This document shows, one piece after another, positions 23,102 to 35,459 of a stretch of DNA of 64,000 nucleotides. The translations under genes were made by a program, and so were the position numbers. Location: NCBI GenBank assembly GCA_003254925.1, contig QANZ01029950.1, positions 1 to 64,000 of the forward strand, written 5' to 3'. Below the pieces are notes generated by a model. The model was not told where the DNA came from. It made no database searches and saw nothing but the letters and a program-made list of their open reading frames with translations. Position 1 is the first letter of the stretch. Every line of letters starts with the position of its first letter. This stretch comes from Chamaecrista fasciculata. Its lineage: Eukaryota; Streptophyta; Magnoliopsida; Fabales; Fabaceae.

Positions 23102-23481
23102 AAGATAGAATTACAAAATAGTCCCAAATTTTTTTATAGTTTTCATTTTAGTCCATAGATAATATCTATCCAGTTTGTAATTTTTTGAAAATATTGGGGG
23201 TCAATATGTAATTTTTGTTATGATTAAAATTACAAAATAGCTCCAAAATGGTACCAAAATATTAACAAAATATACCACGGGGTACCAAAGTGTCACTTTT
23301 TAAACCACAGGGTTTCAAAGTGAAATATGACCATACCACAGGGTACCAGAGTATAATTTACCAAAAAAAAAAACATTGTTAAAACTTCAAAATCACTATT
23401 AAATATGGTATTACATCTTTGTGCTATATGTAACAGAAACAACTGTTTATTCTATTCCTTTTGCACTAAAAACAAATGTTT

Positions 23482-24086
23482 CGAAATAAAATTTTTGTGC
23501 GAAACTCCTTTGGGCCGCTGCTGTCTTAGCGGCAGTGGTCCTCCTTTATTTATCTAGAGTTAAAAATCCCTCCTCCATGAGGGTTCCTCCTCTCTTTATG
23601 AGAGTGTTACTTTATTTCAAAATTTTTGTGGCGGTAGTGTTTTGGATCAGAGATCCTACGACGTCAATCTGGTCTGGCATTCTATGCGACGACGACTATG
23701 GACTAGTCATTCCACGACGACTTTCTGGTTTGATTATGATTTTTGGGTATTCGGTGGAGTTTTGTTCTGGGTCAGGTATGTCGACGACGTCGTCTCTTGT
23801 TTGCTTCCATAGCGGCTTCCAAGGCAGTGTTTTATCAATTAATTTTTGTTGCTTTGAGTTTATTGGTTGTAACTTTAGTTGGATCCCTAGATCTGTTAAT
23901 TTGGCAGCTGATTGTCTTGCCAATTTGTCTTACACAAGGATGGGTCCTCTTGGATGAATTGCAAACTCCCCACCTTCGTTAGTTGATGTCATGTCTAGTG
24001 ATACTGCTTATTTTGCTTTGTTTTCGTTTAACTGTGCTTGGCTTTGCCTTCCTTTTAAATGAATTATGATTATGCATAAAAAAAAA
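23482..24086 (+). mobile_element. 5'-truncated LINE tail
   Basis: The reading frame ending at 23955-23957 contains FSWIPRSVNLAADCLANL, like the end of the plant LINE RNase H domain (pattern VxRxxNxxADxLA). It is followed by an untranslated tail and a poly(A) run (24078-24087). A direct repeat ACAAATGTTT at 23472-23481 and 24087-24096 is the target duplication. Only the last few hundred bases of the element are present. Confidence 0.75.
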
Positions 24087-24351
24087 ACAAATGTTTAGAC
24101 ATTAATTTACAGAATTATTGATCTTCCTTAATTTAACCGAACTGATCAATGACAAGTCAATGTAGATCTTTTGGCAAAAAAAAAAAATCAATGTAAATCT
24201 TACAGTAACTTGCTTCTTTCAAGTAAATTATTAATTATTCTTTTTCTCTCGAAGTCTATTATAAATTAATCAACACTCTAAACTCTACAACATTTTCTTT
24301 CATTACTCTTTTCAGATCTGCAAGAAGTGCATGACAGCAAATTAAATAATA

Positions 24352-24644
24352 GGGCAAAGTGCGTTTTTGGACCATAACTTTTTTTTTTACACTTTTGGTC
24401 CCATATCTTTTGATTATTTTGTTGAATTAGTTCCATATTTTTAGGTCAGGTGGGACTAAAGGTGAATTTTTTTTTTTACAAAGGTATGAGTTCATTTTTA
24501 CAATCTGATCAAAAGATATGAGACCAAAAGTGATACGGGAACAAATTTATAACCTGACCAAAAAATAGACCAATGTAACATAAAAGTTATAAAATCAAAT
24601 AGAGACATGAGTAAAAATTATGGAACAAAAAGTACACTTTGACC
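24352..24644. mobile_element. Foldback MITE (MULE-like)
   Basis: Ends GGGCAAAGTGCG / GTACACTTTGACC with inverted phrases between. Flanks TAAATAATA and AAAATAATA match at 8 of 9 bases. Confidence 0.6.
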
Positions 24645-24659
24645 AAAATAATATTAAAG

Positions 24660-25140
24660 GTAAAATACAAAAAACGTACTTGTGCTCTGGCCCGATTTCA
24701 CATCACTGTTATGTGGTTTAAAATGTCTCACTATAAGTACCTGAGATATGTGTCGTTTAGCAAATAGGCTACATATGTTTTTGTTGCATTAATTTTAATT
24801 TTAATGGCTTATCGTTACTGCCGAAGGCATAATTGTTCATTTTCCATGAAAGCATGATATTAGTATAGTATTACGCAGCATAGGATACCTCTCTAACCAA
24901 ATTATTGACTTATTTAGTCAAATAGGCTGCACAGGGCTATGTCATATACAGTATAATATTTACCAATGCAAATCACATGCATATGCTACTTTAAAACCTT
25001 TTATATTTGGCATATGCTACATAAATTTGTTCCTTTGTTTCCTAACATATTTGCAGAAATTTATGATGTTGACAAACTCTTCCACTGTCTATTCCTTTGT
25101 TTGTGTTCCTGCCTTACTTACGACAACACATGGGGCAAAT
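24660..25140. other. AT-rich spacer with degenerate foldback arm
   Basis: 24660-24810 has phrases of the GGTAAAATACAAAAA type without a clear partner. No gene. Confidence 0.45.
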
Positions 25141-25148
25141 AAATAAAA

Positions 25149-25392
25149 GGGTAAATTATACTTTGGTAGTATGTGGTTTATGATTTTGGTGTCCATAATG
25201 CTTTGGATCTTTCAATTAATTTAAAATTAGAGTAAATTAGGGCAAATTTCTGTTAAAATTAGACCAAAAAATAGTTAAGGGTACCAATGTGTTAACGGTT
25301 AAAACCTCAGGATACTAAAGTGTCAAGTTTCAAACCACGGGTACCAAAGTGAAATAAAATCAAACCACAAGATACTAATGTATAATTTACCC
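25149..25392. mobile_element. Foldback MITE
   Basis: Ends GGGTAAATTATACTTTGGT / ATGTATAATTTACCC, the same terminal family as the unit at 21090-23362. No clean target duplication. Confidence 0.6.
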
Positions 25393-25399
25393 AAAGAAA

Positions 25400-26300
25400 A
25401 ATCATGCATGATCCAAAAAATAATCATTATCCAGCTTGAATCCCTGTTTAATAAAAAAAAAAAAAAACAAATTTTTTTAGAACCATTCATGTATAATCAT
25501 GTTAAAAAGAAAAAAGCATACGAGGAAGTTTGCAAATATTTTAAAGAATTTTATTAAGGACAAACTACTGTTATAACTTATAAAGGGTTGAGTTTTAATG
25601 CAATACTCTAACAGGTAGTTCCGTTATTCCGTAGTTGTATTATGAAGACCTGAAGAAGCAAATACAACATTATGTTTGGCTTAAAAGGTATTTTAGAATA
25701 CCTCTTAATTTCTTCTTAATTAGTTCCTCTTCCTCTTCCTACCAGACCTTGAACACAAAACACCATGTAACATTAGGTCCAATATTGAACATGGGGATCG
25801 GAAGTACCATTGATGTCTCATTTGGTGAGTTATCTGTAAGTACCTATATAAGTGTTTTTTGAGCTCAGATGCCTGCCCTGATCCTGGACTGGGGCGCCAT
25901 CCCCTCACTTAAACTTCTGCTTACCAGAACATTATGTTTGGCTTGGATTTAAGAGTTAAAGGAATGAGTGAGTTTGTAAAGGAGAGTTAAAAGATTTGGT
26001 TTATAAAAGAGTTTTTTAGTAAATGACGTTTGGAAAAACGAGAGATAAATGAGGAATTATGATGTAAAATTATTTTAAAGGATACGTAATGATTGTGGTG
26101 GGTTGAAATAATTGTATTGGTATTTTAAAGTTGTATATAGGAGTAAAAATGGCAAAGATAAAGGAGGATAAATAAGTGTTATTTTGGTGTTTGTTTGGAT
26201 TTTAGTAAAGTTGTATGATAAATAATTGTCTTGAAATTTATGTTAAAGAAGAAGTTATAAAAGGAGATTATAGTAATTGTATAAAATGAGATTGGAGGTG
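25400..26300. other. AT-rich intergenic sequence with a decayed MITE
   Basis: 25930-26290 has a GTTTGGCTTGGATTTAAGAG-type end and a TGTTTGGATTTTAG phrase inside, as in old MITEs also present in the intron at 55446. No gene is supported. Confidence 0.4.
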
Positions 26301-26751
26301 TGAGTGAGAGACCAAAATGTAATTTTCGAGTACTAAATTGTAAATTTTTTGGGACTAGATTATATATTTTTCCTGTTTATTGTTTTTTAATTTTATTTTT
26401 AAATTTTTATACTACAAAAAATATTACTCATATATATACAGGAGGATGGACCAAACGTTATATTTTCTGGGGTATGAATTATGTTTTTTTTTTTTTTCTG
26501 AATTTTGTTCTTCAATTGTCGCACTACCAGAAATATTACTCATATATATACTAGATGAGGGACCAACATATTTATTTTTTTGTATGAATTATATATTTTT
26601 TCTCATTATTATTTTTAAATTTTGTTTTCAATATTGTCACCACAAAAAATATCATCCATACATATACTGGAGGAGTGAACAAACTATAAAGTTTTGGGAA
26701 TTGTTAATTATATATTTTTTCCTATTTTGAATTTTGTTTTTATATTTTTTT

Positions 26752-28379
26752 TGTTGGGATAATTTTTGTATATGTTTATTAAGCGCTAGAATATAGAATA
26801 AATTAACGTCAGTGATTATAGAATAACGATTAAGTGTTATTTATTTATTAAATTTATATGTGTTTTAATAATTGCCAAAAATTCTTAGTTAATATATATA
26901 TTAAATATTGGCTTATCACGATGTATTTTAATGAAGTTTAAATTGAAAGATCATTTATGTCACGAGATATTGCTTTATTTTATTTCGACATAATTGAAAG
27001 ATCATGATTGAGTAAAATCAGAATTCCATTTAATGTGAAATCAGTGATTATTAGTTAATCTATCTAAAGAAGGAAAGAAAACTCAGAATTATTCCTATTC
27101 CTTAATTATCGCTATAATTGAAGGAACTGTTTAGGAAAGTTTTCAAAGAGTATGCGCTGATCATTATCTGATTTAATTCAAGTGCTGATATCGCTCTACT
27201 ACATTAACTATGTGTTATGTATGTTAAGAAAGTTCTAAGCTGACCGTTGAGAATATTATTAATTGCTAAATCTATTTTTGGAAAGAATTATGTTAATTGC
27301 CCTTATTCCGCAGGTCAAGGAACTATCTTAAAGAAAGTTTTCAAACTTTCATATTCTAACCATGCTGATCAATGCTCAATGTCTATATGCCATTAATATC
27401 AGATGAGCAACCTGGAAATGCAGTCAAGACTCTGAAGAAGGCTAAGACAAATCGAATATCTTGAAGATCTTACTGTTCCTAGCCGTTGGAGTATTAAAGG
27501 CTGAAGAAACATTCCTAAAGAAGCTGCTGAGCTGCTCTACTATATAAGCTGAAGAATTTGAAAACTGAAGATGCAAGACTTTATGTCAAGCTGCTGCTAA
27601 ATGCGAAACTCTTTGTGAGAACCCTCTGTGGGATTAGTCCTTGTGAAATTTCACCTTTGTGTGTGAACCTATCTCTTTGTGAGAGAACCCCTTCTATATA
27701 CTTCTTGATATCCTGATTCGTTCGTATATCTCCTAGTGGTAATAGGTTACCTGCCCTCAGTTTTTGTGAAATCCTATAGTGGTTATCCGTGAGTGGATGC
27801 ACTGTAAGAGGAGTTGCTGTGAGGAACCTTATTGTTACCCGTGAGGACTTGTGGTTTGGGAAACTGTAAAAGTGTGAAACCCTAGTGGTGATCAGTGAGT
27901 GGTTGAGTGCCAATTGTAATTTGGTTAGTTTGCCCATCAATAATATAAAATCCCTTACTTTGTGTTTGGGGACTGGACGTAGGCTTAAGAGAAAGTTCTT
28001 TGTTGAGAGCAAGTATCTTATTCTGAACCAGTATAAATCTGATGCGTCTTTTTCTTTATCCTTTCTCCTTTATATTTGCATTTATCTTTTGAGTTAAGGA
28101 TTAGTTTTCTTTCATTAGCAATCTGTGATATATCTGATCTGCTTAAGTATTTGCTTTATCTGAGTTTATCTGTGTTCTTAAGCTTATCTGTTATTGCTAA
28201 AAAACTTTGTTCTGAAAGAAACTGTTTGAAGGAATTGTTCTGAGGAATTTATATTAGAGGGATTGTTTGAGTAACTGTTTTAAGGAACTTTGTTAAAACT
28301 CGTTTTTAACTTAGAAAAAGTTTTTAAATACCAATTCACCCCCCTCTTGGTATATTTTCCTTGTGCATCGTGACTAACA
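26752..28379 (+). mobile_element. Solo LTR of a Copia-type retrotransposon
   Basis: 1,628 bp from TGTTGGGATAATT to GTGACTAACA, with inverted TGTTRG-type ends. A TATA-like CTATATAAG is at about 27539. Near the 3' end is AATTCACCCCCCTCTTGG, typical of Copia LTRs. Flanks are T-rich (TTTT on both sides), so the target duplication cannot be sized. It interrupts a unit of the tandem array, and no internal region or second LTR is present. ORFs at 27581-28097 are not genes. Confidence 0.8.
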
Positions 28380-28781
28380 TTTTCACTACAAAAAATATTA
28401 CTCATATATATATATTAGAGGATGGAGGAAATTGTAAATTTTTGGGAAATGAATTATATATTTTTCGCATTACTGTCTTTTAACTTTATTTTTAAGTTTT
28501 TATACTACAAAAACTATTACTCATATATATACTAGAGGAGAGACCAAAATGTATATTTTTGGGGTATGAATTCTATAATTTTATGAATTTTGTTCTTCAG
28601 TTGTTTCACTATAAAAAATAGGCCAAATTTCACACACACCCTGAGTTTTAGGTCAAGTGCACATAACACCCATGAGTTTTTAATTATGTGCAATTAGCAC
28701 CCTTCTGTTAGATTTCTATTAATTTAGTCTGTTAAATGCCACGTGAGCAAGGGCGTAACAGTAATTTTATTAAAAATTCTA

Positions 28782-29838
28782 GGCCAAAGTCCTATTTTGG
28801 TCCCTCAAATTTATTCAAACTTCTGTTTTTGTCCCTCAAGTTTCTAAAAACTTCTACGGTTAGTCCCTAGCTCTTTTCCATCCATATTTTTCTTTTAAGA
28901 AAAAGGAAAAAATGGTTCATATCCCCCAAAATTTTTATTTTTTACATTAAGATCCTTTTCATTTTATAATAGGATCAAAACGTAAGAAAAAAGAAATAAA
29001 TGGACCTTTTAAACAATTTCGCCCAAAAAAAAAACAGTCTCTTCTTTGTCACACGACTCACACCCTCCATTGTCAATCCTCCAAACCCTAGTCACCATAA
29101 CCACCACATCAAGCCCTTCCATGGCAGTAAGTTTTCACTTCCCAAATTGATGCCTTCTTCTAAACAATCTTTTGCCCCCAAATCCCTCTCTTCGTCTTCC
29201 TATTACTATCCACTAGGGTGCATTTCCCACACTAACCAAATCCCCATCAAACACTACGCCCACCTCACCTCCAAGCTCGCTGAAGATGGGAAATTCCAAG
29301 ATTTCGAAATGGTCGTACATGGTCTGATTGATTCGATGTAAATGCGTCTCAGTTTGCTTGGATTTGTCGATGGATCTGACGCCAGCGACAGTGCTGAAAC
29401 TCTCGCTGCTCTGTCTTCTCCGAATCTCAAACACACTATTTATCGGAAGAACCAAACGGAGAGAAATTGAAAAATGGAGCAAGACGTAAGGAGTAGTTCG
29501 CCGGAAAACACAAGTTTATATATAAGTGAAGAAAATTGAAAGAAGAGAATGCACATGTTGAAGAAGGTGAAGAGACTGTGTTATTTTCTAATTTTGGGCG
29601 AAATTGGTTAAAACGACCATTGTTTATTCTTTCTTACATTTTGATCATATTATAAAAGGAAAAGGGTCTTAATGTAAAAAAAATAAAATTTTTGGGGATA
29701 TAAATCACTTTTTTTCTTTTTTTAACAGAAAAAAATAGATGGAAAAGAGCTAAGGATTAATGGTGGAAATTTTTAGAAATTTGAGGGACCAAAACAGAAA
29801 TTTAAACAAACTTGAGGGACCAAAATAAGACTTTGGCC
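28782..29838. mobile_element. Inner MULE-type element with captured coding sequence
   Basis: Ends GGCCAAAGTCC / GACTTTGGCC are the same terminus family as the MULE at 21761. Arms of about 240 bp (28782-29025, 29600-29838). The centre (29030-29580) is non-repetitive and coding-like. Confidence 0.75.
29000..29480 (+). pseudogene. Captured gene fragment, N-terminal part of a host protein
   Basis: An open frame from 29000 to 29341 gives a Ser/Pro-rich, transit-peptide-like N-terminus, then a conserved-looking segment (LASKLAEDG-like, here LTSKLAEDGKFQDF). At the 29337 stop the frame is lost, but the next frame continues with VNASQF, suggesting a one-base indel. The segment recalls the start of plant organelle-targeted proteins, though I cannot name the family. 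It lies between MULE arms, so it is read as Pack-MULE cargo, not a functional gene. Confidence 0.45.
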
Positions 29839-30173
29839 TATAATTTTTAATAAAGTTACTGTTATGCCCTTGCTTATACTCAAGGGTCCTATTTCCACAA
29901 ATTCAAAACTCAGGGGTGTTATGTGCACCAGACCTAAAACTCAGGGGGTGTATGTGCAATTTGGCCTAAAAATATTACCCATATATATACTGGAGGAGGG
30001 ATAAACATGTATAATTTTTTTCATTACTAGTTTTGAATATTGTACATTACAAAAAATATTATCCATGCATATACCGGAGGAAGGACCAAACTGTAAAGTT
30101 TTGGGAATTGAATTATATATTTCTTTTTCTATTTTGAATTTTGTTTTTATATTACTTATATGTATACTGGAGG

Positions 30174-30798
30174 TAGAGCTGTTCAAATCCAATCCAATCC
30201 AATCCAAACTCAACCGATCAATCCAATCCAAACCGATCAAAACCGACCAAAACCATTGGTTGAATTAGATTGAAAATGATGAAAACCGATTAGTTCGGTT
30301 CGGATGGTTTTGAAAACAAAAAACTGACCGAACCAAACCGAACTATATTAATAATTTAATTAAATATTATTTATATTATATTAAATAAAAAATATTCCTA
30401 TCTCTAAACTTAATTTCTTCATTTTTTTATTTTCCCTTATTTAGTCGTCCCTCGCACTCAAATTTAGTCATTTTTTATTTCACAATTCATAGTTTTACAC
30501 TTCATCCTTCCTTCATCTCTTCATCTTCAATTTTTATCCTTCATCACAATTTACTGTTTCTAATCTTTTCTTACATTTTCTAGATTTTTATATATTTTGT
30601 ATTTTTGATTTTTAACTTAATGAATATATAGAAAACCGATTAACCGATCCAATCCAAACCGATTAAAGTCGGTTTGGATTGGTTCGGTTGACCTAAAATG
30701 ACTGGATTGATTGGATGACTTTAGTTGTCATCCAATTTGTTCGGTTCGGTTGAAAAAAAATGTCAAAACCGATCCAAACCGAAGTTTGAACACCCCTA
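30174..30798. mobile_element. hAT-like MITE (GTTCAAA type)
   Basis: 625 bp, ends TAGAGCTGTTCAAA / TTTGAACACCCCTA, with subterminal CCGAACCAAACCG-type repeats. A perfect 8-bp duplication ACTGGAGG flanks it (30166-30173, 30799-30806). It interrupts a unit of the tandem array. Confidence 0.85.
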
Positions 30799-30969
30799 AC
30801 TGGAGGAAGGACCAAATTGTAAATTTTTTGGGAATGAATTATATACTTTTTCCCATTACTGTTTTTTAAATATGTTAATAAATTTTTACACCACAAAAAA
30901 TATTACCCATATATATACTGCAGAAGAGATCGAAATGTATATTTTTGGAGTCTTGATTATATGTTTTAT

Positions 30970-31740
30970 CTCGTGGATCAATATGTAATTAACATGCACT
31001 AAATTATTTTATTTTAAATTTTGACGCTAAAATATATTTTTAATATAATTGAAAAGATAGAGTAAGGAATACCAATTTATCAAAAATTATACATTTTGAT
31101 GACTCAAGTATTGACTTATAACTTATTGAGTTGGTATAATTTCAAAGACTAAAATTATTTTTTAAGTAAATTAATATAAATTATATATAATAAATATTTT
31201 TGTAAAATAAAATATTATTATATTTTATATATACACACAAATTTGAGGGTGAGAGAGAGAGAGAGAGAGATGTGTGATTAAGAAAAAGAGAAGAAGATGA
31301 AGTAAAAATACTAATTTTGTACCCAAAATTTAAAATTAATTATTAATTTTATCTCCAATTTATTTTTGTGGTCAATTTTATCCTTAAAATTTTATACTTT
31401 GGTCAATTTTATCTTTTGAATAATTTCTTTTAATAAATTAATATCTTATTTTTCAATCTGAGTTAATATTTGAGTTTTATTTTTCATCAATTTTACATTA
31501 CATATCATTAGCCTCGTTGATCGTATCGTTAATATTTGACTAAAGAAAGGACAAAAGATAAAATTGATCAAAATATAAAATATTAAGGACAAAATTGATA
31601 GTTGATGTAAAACTTAGAGAGAGAATTAATACTTTTGTCTAATTGTTTATATTAGAATACATGTAATAAAATAGTTTAAAAAAATGATTCGCATAGAATT
31701 CTTTTGTTCATAAGTGGAAGAAATATATAACTTTTTTTAA
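30970..31740. other. AT-rich spacer and foldback-family copy
   Basis: 31245-31270 is a (GA)n microsatellite. 31310-31660 is a copy of the GTCAATTT/AAATTGAC foldback family with inverted arms (AATTTTGT.CCCAAAATTT left, inverse right). No gene. Confidence 0.5.
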
Positions 31741-31744
31741 AAAT

Positions 31745-32358
31745 GGGCAAAGTCTTATTTTTGTCCTTTAGGTTTGCTTAAAGTTTTGTTTTAGTCCCTC
31801 ATCTTTTTTTTTTGTTCTGTTTCGGTTCCTCAAATTTTCAAAATGTTCCACTGTTTTTAAAATAAAGTGGGAGAAATATATAACTTTTTTAAAAAATGGC
31901 CAAACTCTTATTTTCGTCCTTTAGGTTTGCTTAAAGTTTTGTTTTAGTCCCTCATCTATTTCTTTGTTCTGTTTCGGTCCCTCATCTTCTTCTTCAAAAT
32001 GACCAGAAAGTCACCGAACAATTACACAACCACCGAAAAATCATACAATGGCAGAAAATCATAGTTGTGCATTCTTTTCTAAATTATAGTGTGAAATCAA
32101 TTTAAACTTTCCATTTCTTTCTTTTCCTTATGTTTTGATCATATTACAAAAGGAAAAAGGACCTTAATGCAAAATAATAAAAGTTTTGGGAGATTAAAGT
32201 TAGTTTTATCATTTTTAATGGAAAAGTTTGATGGAAAATGCTGAGGGACTACCGTTAGAACATTTTGGAAAGTTGAGAGATCAAAACAGAACGAAAAAAG
32301 GATGAGGGACCAAAACAAAGCCTTGAGCAAATCCAAGGGACTAAAATAGGACTTTGGC
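31745..32358. mobile_element. MULE-like foldback with duplicated left arm
   Basis: The left end GGGCAAAGTCTTATTTTTGT recurs as GGCCAAACTCTTATTTTCG at about 31898, so the left arm is duplicated in tandem. The inverse arm ends ATAGGACTTTGGC at 32358. No clean target duplication. Confidence 0.6.
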
Positions 32359-32478
32359 AAAAAAAAAATTGCAAGGAAGGTGCTAATGAGAAAGAAAGTA
32401 TGTGTGTTTTGAGAATCTTGGCTAAAAATTTGTAAAGTGAGGTATTTGAAATGGAAATATGAGATTCAAATGTATATA

Positions 32479-34339
32479 TGTAGTAAGCCAAATAGAAAAT
32501 GTGGAGAACATAAAATAAAGAGAGAAGATAAATACATAAATTAGTTCTCAAAAAAGGTTTAGTTCTTTAGGAACTATCTTATATGCTCAATTGATGTAAC
32601 TCTTCAAAAGCTCATACTTAAATCATATTATTATGTTTATTCACACTTACAATTCATCTTCCCCTCATTTCACGTTTCATATGAGAAATCTTGTACTGCT
32701 AGTGCATTACATTTAACAAATTTATTTATTTCCTATAAAAACTCATTTATATTTTTATAGATTTTGACATTTTCTGGTGATAAGACTACTGGTCTAAAGT
32801 TTGACAACTTTTAGTGTCTTGACTTATGGTAAAAGATTTGACAACTTCTAGTGTCTAGATTGCTAGTATAAAGTTTAACATCTTCTAATACTCTCAAGAT
32901 TGCTGGTCCAAAGTTTAATATTCACTTAGGGGAATTATCTCACTATATTTAATTTTTGGCCAATTATCCAATGTCGACAATTTATAAAATGTGATTTTAA
33001 TCACTCTCATTTAACAATCCTCAAAATTTAAATATCCCTTCAAATAGTTCTCAAATTCAATGAAAATTCTTGGTACCAAAATCACTGCTGGGGTTATAAC
33101 TTCAATAAAAAATAAAAATTGTTGATCCTATAAATTTATTGTCTCTTATAGAGCACAATAGTGAAACATTTCTATTCTCTTTGTTTTGATAAAATCATTC
33201 CCTACATGATATATATTACGCTTCTGGCATATTCTGAACTTTTTGGCTTTTCTACCAATACTCATTCATTAAAAATGATTAGTCTTGTAAATATATATTT
33301 ACATACAAATATATGATCCTTGAACTTCATGTTCATCAATGGCAACCACAAAAAATACATTTGTCATATCATCATCATCATCTCTACTGGAGACAAGTGG
33401 TGTCAAAAATTTCAAAAATCAATTCACATTGCCAATTTCATTTCTCTCTCATATCAATATAAAAATACATATACTAACATTTGTCTTTAAGACTTTCCAA
33501 GAACATTCTCATCATTTTCAATAGCTACATAGTTAACACTCATAATTCCTTAAAATGGACTAGCTATTAGCCTTGAGGGCCAATATTAAACAATCTTTCA
33601 TTGAAATGATAAAATAGTCGATATTAATTTGTGATAATAAATTCACACATAAACTATTAGCCTTCAAGGCTATTATTAGCCAAACTTTTGCTTTTGGCAA
33701 ACTATCAATATGTGCAACAATTCTTCTATGCACTTATTCATTACAAATAACATAGTTTCAAGCCATCAAAAATTTTGAACAACTATAAAATTTCTATTAA
33801 TAATTTATCAATATAAATGTATTGACTCATACACTTCCAGACGATTATCAACTAATTTCAATAGCTGCATTTTTACATTTTATAGATCTATAAAAATGTG
33901 ACATTGTCTTTTCATCTCAGATATCCATAAATGGATAAAATTATCAGTTTCATGATAATTAAATTAAAGATAATATGACTTCAAACCATTTATTATATTA
34001 CCTTCACATTTTCAAGGTGATAATAATAAATTTAAATATAAAAGAGATCATGCTTAAATATAAATAATTCAAAAGTAAGAATAAAACTTTCTTACCTTCA
34101 ATGGATGATGAGAAGATATATTAAAATTACCTTGATCTAATTCGGTACAGACTCGTGCTGATAACATGTTGTAAACCAAATAGAAAATGTAAAGAAGGAA
34201 AAATAAAGAGAGAAAATAGATACACTAGTCCTAAAAAAAGTTTAGTTCTTCAAGAACTATCCTATATGCTCAATTGATGTAACTCTTCAAGAGCTCATCC
34301 TCAAATCATATTATTATGTTTATTCACACTTACAATTCA
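32479..34339 (-). mobile_element. Small non-coding LTR retrotransposon
   Basis: Direct repeats at 32479-32656 and 34167-34339 (about 175 bp, TGTWGTAARCCAAATAG...CTTACAATTCA) are the LTRs. On the minus strand the LTR at 34167 is followed by TGTTATCAGCACGAG, similar to the initiator-Met primer site, so the element reads right to left. The 1.5-kb interior is AT-rich with no gag-pol ORF. No matching target duplication was seen. Confidence 0.65.
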
Positions 34340-34344
34340 GTAGA

Positions 34345-35459
34345 AGGAATCTTGATATAATGAAAGATGGGTATGTTACAAACTATTAAGGAGAGGTTAT
34401 GTGTCTTAAAACATACTAATTACGGGATGGTTACATTAAGGATTTAAGGCCACCATCATGAAGAAAAAATTACATAAAGAGGAGGAGCCCAAAGTTTATT
34501 GATCTTATCATTTTATCATGAATGTGGTTATCCACATATTACATGTATACATATGCATGTTTACAACAATCTCTATATTTTTTTAATTTTCCAATATCCC
34601 ATGAGAGAAGATCTTAGAGACTGTGAGTAATTTGTTAGTAGATCAGTACAAGAAAGTGAGAAACCTAATATATCAATATCTATTATTAAATTTAATTTAT
34701 AGTTTGAAAAAAATACAATTTTCTAAAAAAATTATATTTTATTACTTAAAAAACATACTAAAAGAATTATCAAAATTTAAAATTTAAATTTTTTATTTAT
34801 TTTAGAATTGTTTAGGATAAAAAATAGAGTACTGAATAGAAGCCAGACCAGATTATGTATTTTGATATTCAAAAATTTTTATTTTTTATTAACATTATAT
34901 ATAATAACTAATATTAGAAAAATATATTTAACAATAATTTTATAAAAAAAATTGTCAATTTTTAAGATTTTAATTATTAATTCATTGGAATTTCTTTCTT
35001 GCATGATTAACTATTAAATTGTTTAGGATAAAAAAATAGAGTAACGAAATAATTAAATTGATATAATTCCTTTTTTGAAAAATCTTTATAACTTCATCAT
35101 GAAATTGAAAAAGTCTATTATTTGATCTTATTCATCATGCCTTGCTCGCTCACTGTAAATTTTCCCGGAAACAAAAAATCGGGTTTGCACATTTTCCCTG
35201 TGGGAGAAGCAAGAGACGAGAAAGCAGGTTAATTAAACAAACCGACTTTTAATAGAAACAGAATGTGGCGTTGTCGACGGAAGGCTTTTTAGTGAGCAAA
35301 TGCACTTTCTTCCTTCACTGTATAGAAGCTAGCTTCCTAGATAGATACCAAGATCCTACGGCATTTTCATGTTTGCTTCGGAAATCAGTTATATATATTT
35401 ATTTATTTATTTAAATAAAAATATTTTCTCGAGTGTTTGGTGGAGGAAAGGAAAATTTT
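34345..35459. other. AT-rich upstream region of the PP2C gene
   Basis: No gene or named repeat seen. A more mixed-composition block at 35140-35350 may contain the promoter, but no single element can be called. Confidence 0.5.

Larger units (their letters stand above)
21078..23372. mobile_element. Nested foldback unit bracketed by a 16-bp direct repeat
   Basis: Arms GGTAAATTACACTTTG... occur at 21090-21330, again in tandem at 21349-21600, and inverted at 21615-21710 and 23250-23362. The whole stretch is bracketed by perfect copies of ACATTGTTAAAACTTC (21062-21077, 23373-23388), and the right end is an A-run (23363-23372). A second MULE (21761-23101) sits inside. Confidence 0.6.
28621..29966. 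mobile_element. TIR element inserted in the tandem array
   Basis: Ends GGCCAAATTTCACACACACC / TGTATGTGCAATTTGGCC, with arms of about 160 bp (28621-28780, 29840-29966). Flanks are TAAAAAATA and TAAAAATA. A second TIR unit lies inside (28782-29838). Confidence 0.75.
26311..30960 (+). repeat. Tandem array of about 115-bp units, broken by three insertions
   Basis: About ten units share the order GGACCAAA-TGTA, TTTTGGG-ATGAATTATATATTTTT, TTTTGAATTTTGTTTTTA, ACTACAAAAAATATTACTC, ATATATACTGGAGGA. Starts lie near 26311, 26446, 26559, 26676, 28425, 28540, 30000, 30084, 30808 and 30927. The units are diverged from one another. The array is split by a solo LTR (26752-28379), a TIR element (28621-29966) and a hAT MITE (30174-30798). 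No coding role is visible. Confidence 0.8.

Noticed and set aside
27581-28097. 143-aa and 70-aa ORFs
   Set aside because: They fall in a solo LTR, in opposite directions, and have no domain.
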